Assembly (NCBI GenBank): GCA_001795975.1
Contig: MGLG01000050.1
Span: 1 to 6,835, forward strand
Origin: Candidatus Yanofskybacteria bacterium RIFOXYD1_FULL_42_10
GTDB taxonomy: Bacteria > Patescibacteriota > Minisyncoccia > 2-02-FULL-40-12 > GWA2-44-9
Direction of reading: 5' to 3'
Length of the DNA stretch: 6,835 bases
A program made the position numbers and the translations under genes. How positions within the stretch are numbered: the first letter of the stretch is position 1; each line of letters opens with the position of its first letter. Of this stretch, positions 5,931-6,835 are shown one piece after another. The notes beneath the pieces were generated by a model. That model did not search any database. It had not been told where the DNA came from and worked only from the letters and a program-made list of their open reading frames with translations.

Positions 5931-5964
5931 TAAGAATTTCCATTTTGCCCCTCGCTCGCTAAAA
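5903..5964. repeat. Inverted repeat with 24-base arms between LOG gene and lon
   Basis: The arms at 5903-5926 and 5941-5964 pair through TTTTAGC/GCTAAAA (outer 7 bp) and GGGCAAAATG/CATTTTGCCC (inner 10 bp), around a 14-base loop. The 7-base segments between the two stems (TTCGCTC and CTCGCTC) are near-identical direct copies, so they form an internal loop. The A-rich and T-rich ends would give a stem with a short T-run in both directions. It could therefore act as a weak bidirectional terminator after the LOG gene, or be a dispersed palindrome. Confidence 0.55.
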
Positions 5965-6010
5965 TAAAGTTACGAAAACTCTAATTTTTGAGAAATCCTA
6001 CCGCTTGTTT

Positions 6011-6730
6011 TTAGTAGAAGAAATCTTCCCGAGACGGAGCGTTTTTAACTATTTCAAATGCCTCTTCGGCATTATCTACAATAGTGTACAACTTTAAATC
6101 TTCTTCGTCAATAGACTGCAATTTCTGATACATTTCCTCATGCATCCAATTATGGATCGGCTCCCAAAATTCTTTTCCGACTAAAACAACGGGAATCTTG
6201 TCGGAGATCTTTTTGGTTTGAATAAGGGTTAAAAGTTCAAAAACCTCATCAAGCGTTCCCAGTCCGCCCGGGAAAAAAACATAGGCCTGCGCCGCAAAAG
6301 ACAACATTACCTTTCTTACAAAAAAATAGTGAAAAGCGGAACTTTGATTAACATAGGGATTTATTCTTTGTTCTGACGGAAGTTTAATATTCAATCCTAT
6401 GGATTTTCCTTCAGCTTCCGCGGCGCCCCGATTGCCGCCTTCCATAATGCCCGGCCCCCCGCCGGTAATCACCGCGAATCCGTTTTTTGCCGCCAAAGCT
6501 CCTAACTTGCGGGCTTCCTCATACCAGCGGCTCCCTTCCGGAAATCTTGCCGAACCGAAAAATGTTACGGTCTTTTTAAAATCAGCCAAAAACTGCCAGC
6601 CCTCAATAAATTCCGACAAAATCCTAAAAACCCGCCAATGCAAAGAAGATCGAAAATCTTTCGGTTCTTCTTCGTGAGGCAACTTAGACGCCGGCAAATT
6701 CATACTTCCCTTTTGGTTTGTATTGGTCAT
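6011..6730 (-). CDS. LOG family protein (TIGR00730-type Rossmann fold nucleotide phosphoribohydrolase)
   Basis: This 239-residue protein carries the LOG/lysine-decarboxylase-like signature: FGSAR (58-62), GGGPGIMEGGNRGA (90-103), the FVRKVML helix with Arg139 and Lys140 (137-143), and PGGLGTLDE with Glu162 (154-162). LOG enzymes cleave nucleoside 5'-monophosphates (cytokinin ribotides in plants, AMP or similar in bacteria) to base and ribose 5-phosphate in the cytosol. The old 'lysine decarboxylase' label is wrong for this family. The bacterial substrate cannot be told from sequence. About 45 residues precede the Rossmann core. The ATG at 6730 has no SD. An ATG at 6703 (MNLPASK...) follows AGGGA by three bases and is a credible alternative, giving 230 residues. 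No convincing promoter was seen in 6731-6835. Confidence 0.92.
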   Translation of the reverse strand: MTNTNQKGSMNLPASKLPHEEEPKDFRSSLHWRVFRILSEFIEGWQFLADFKKTVTFFGSARFPEGSRWYEEARKLGALAAKNGFAVITGGGPGIMEGGNRGAAEAEGKSIGLNIKLPSEQRINPYVNQSSAFHYFFVRKVMLSFAAQAYVFFPGGLGTLDEVFELLTLIQTKKISDKIPVVLVGKEFWEPIHNWMHEEMYQKLQSIDEEDLKLYTIVDNAEEAFEIVKNAPSREDFFY

Positions 6731-6835
6731 GTTTAAAGATTAGTAAATTTTTATGAAAAATGAAAGAGGATATCTCCTACACACCTATCGGTCATAAATA
6801 TGGTGAGATGCAACCATAAAAACAAATGCCCAATA

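Noticed and set aside
5903..5964. CIRCE-like heat-shock operator before lon (TTAGC...GCTAA)
   Set aside because: CIRCE is TTAGCACTC-N9-GAGTGCTAA. Here only TTAGC/GCTAA agree and the arms are far too distant.

Overview
This window carries six protein genes, all on the minus strand. Its modest GC content, small single-domain proteins and gene repertoire (a BCAM0308/NMD3-like zinc-ribbon protein, a short MgtC/SapB protein, an aromatic-amino-acid-type permease, Lon and a LOG-family protein) would fit a Patescibacteria/CPR genome, for example Parcubacteria. That assignment is an impression from gene content and style; no marker gene here proves it.

In transcription order (right to left) the genes are: a LOG-family nucleotide phosphoribohydrolase (6730-6011); ATP-dependent protease Lon, complete with Walker motifs and a Ser/Lys dyad (5807-3477); a small protein with a C-terminal XRE-like helix-turn-helix (3175-2675) that has the best promoter, ribosome binding site and terminator in the window; MgtC/SapB (2418-1963), overlapping by an ATGA junction with an amino acid permease (1966-827); and a zinc-ribbon protein (about 626-48) resembling the BCAM0308 family. 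Apart from the mgtC-permease pair, the genes are separated by 100-300 bp gaps and look like separate transcription units. Stress or quality-control themes recur (Lon, MgtC, possibly LOG), but nothing shows that the six act in one pathway.

The unusual part is the noncoding DNA. Nearly every gap contains a bulky inverted repeat: 628-759, 768-812, 2469-2577, 3263-3471, 5826-5890 and 5903-5964. Only the hairpin at 2604-2628 is an ordinary Rho-independent terminator. The 3263-3471 block is a 209 bp element with near-identical inverted ends and nested pairing. The 2469-2577 block has two mutually exclusive pairings just upstream of mgtC. Three tandem hairpins lie in the presumed lon leader, with an SD-like sequence that can pair to an upstream anti-SD. 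These could be dispersed palindromic repeats (REP/MITE-like) or cis-regulatory RNAs; a genome-wide copy search would separate the two. No RNA gene, CRISPR array, transposase or origin was recognised. The right end (6731-6835) shows no gene.
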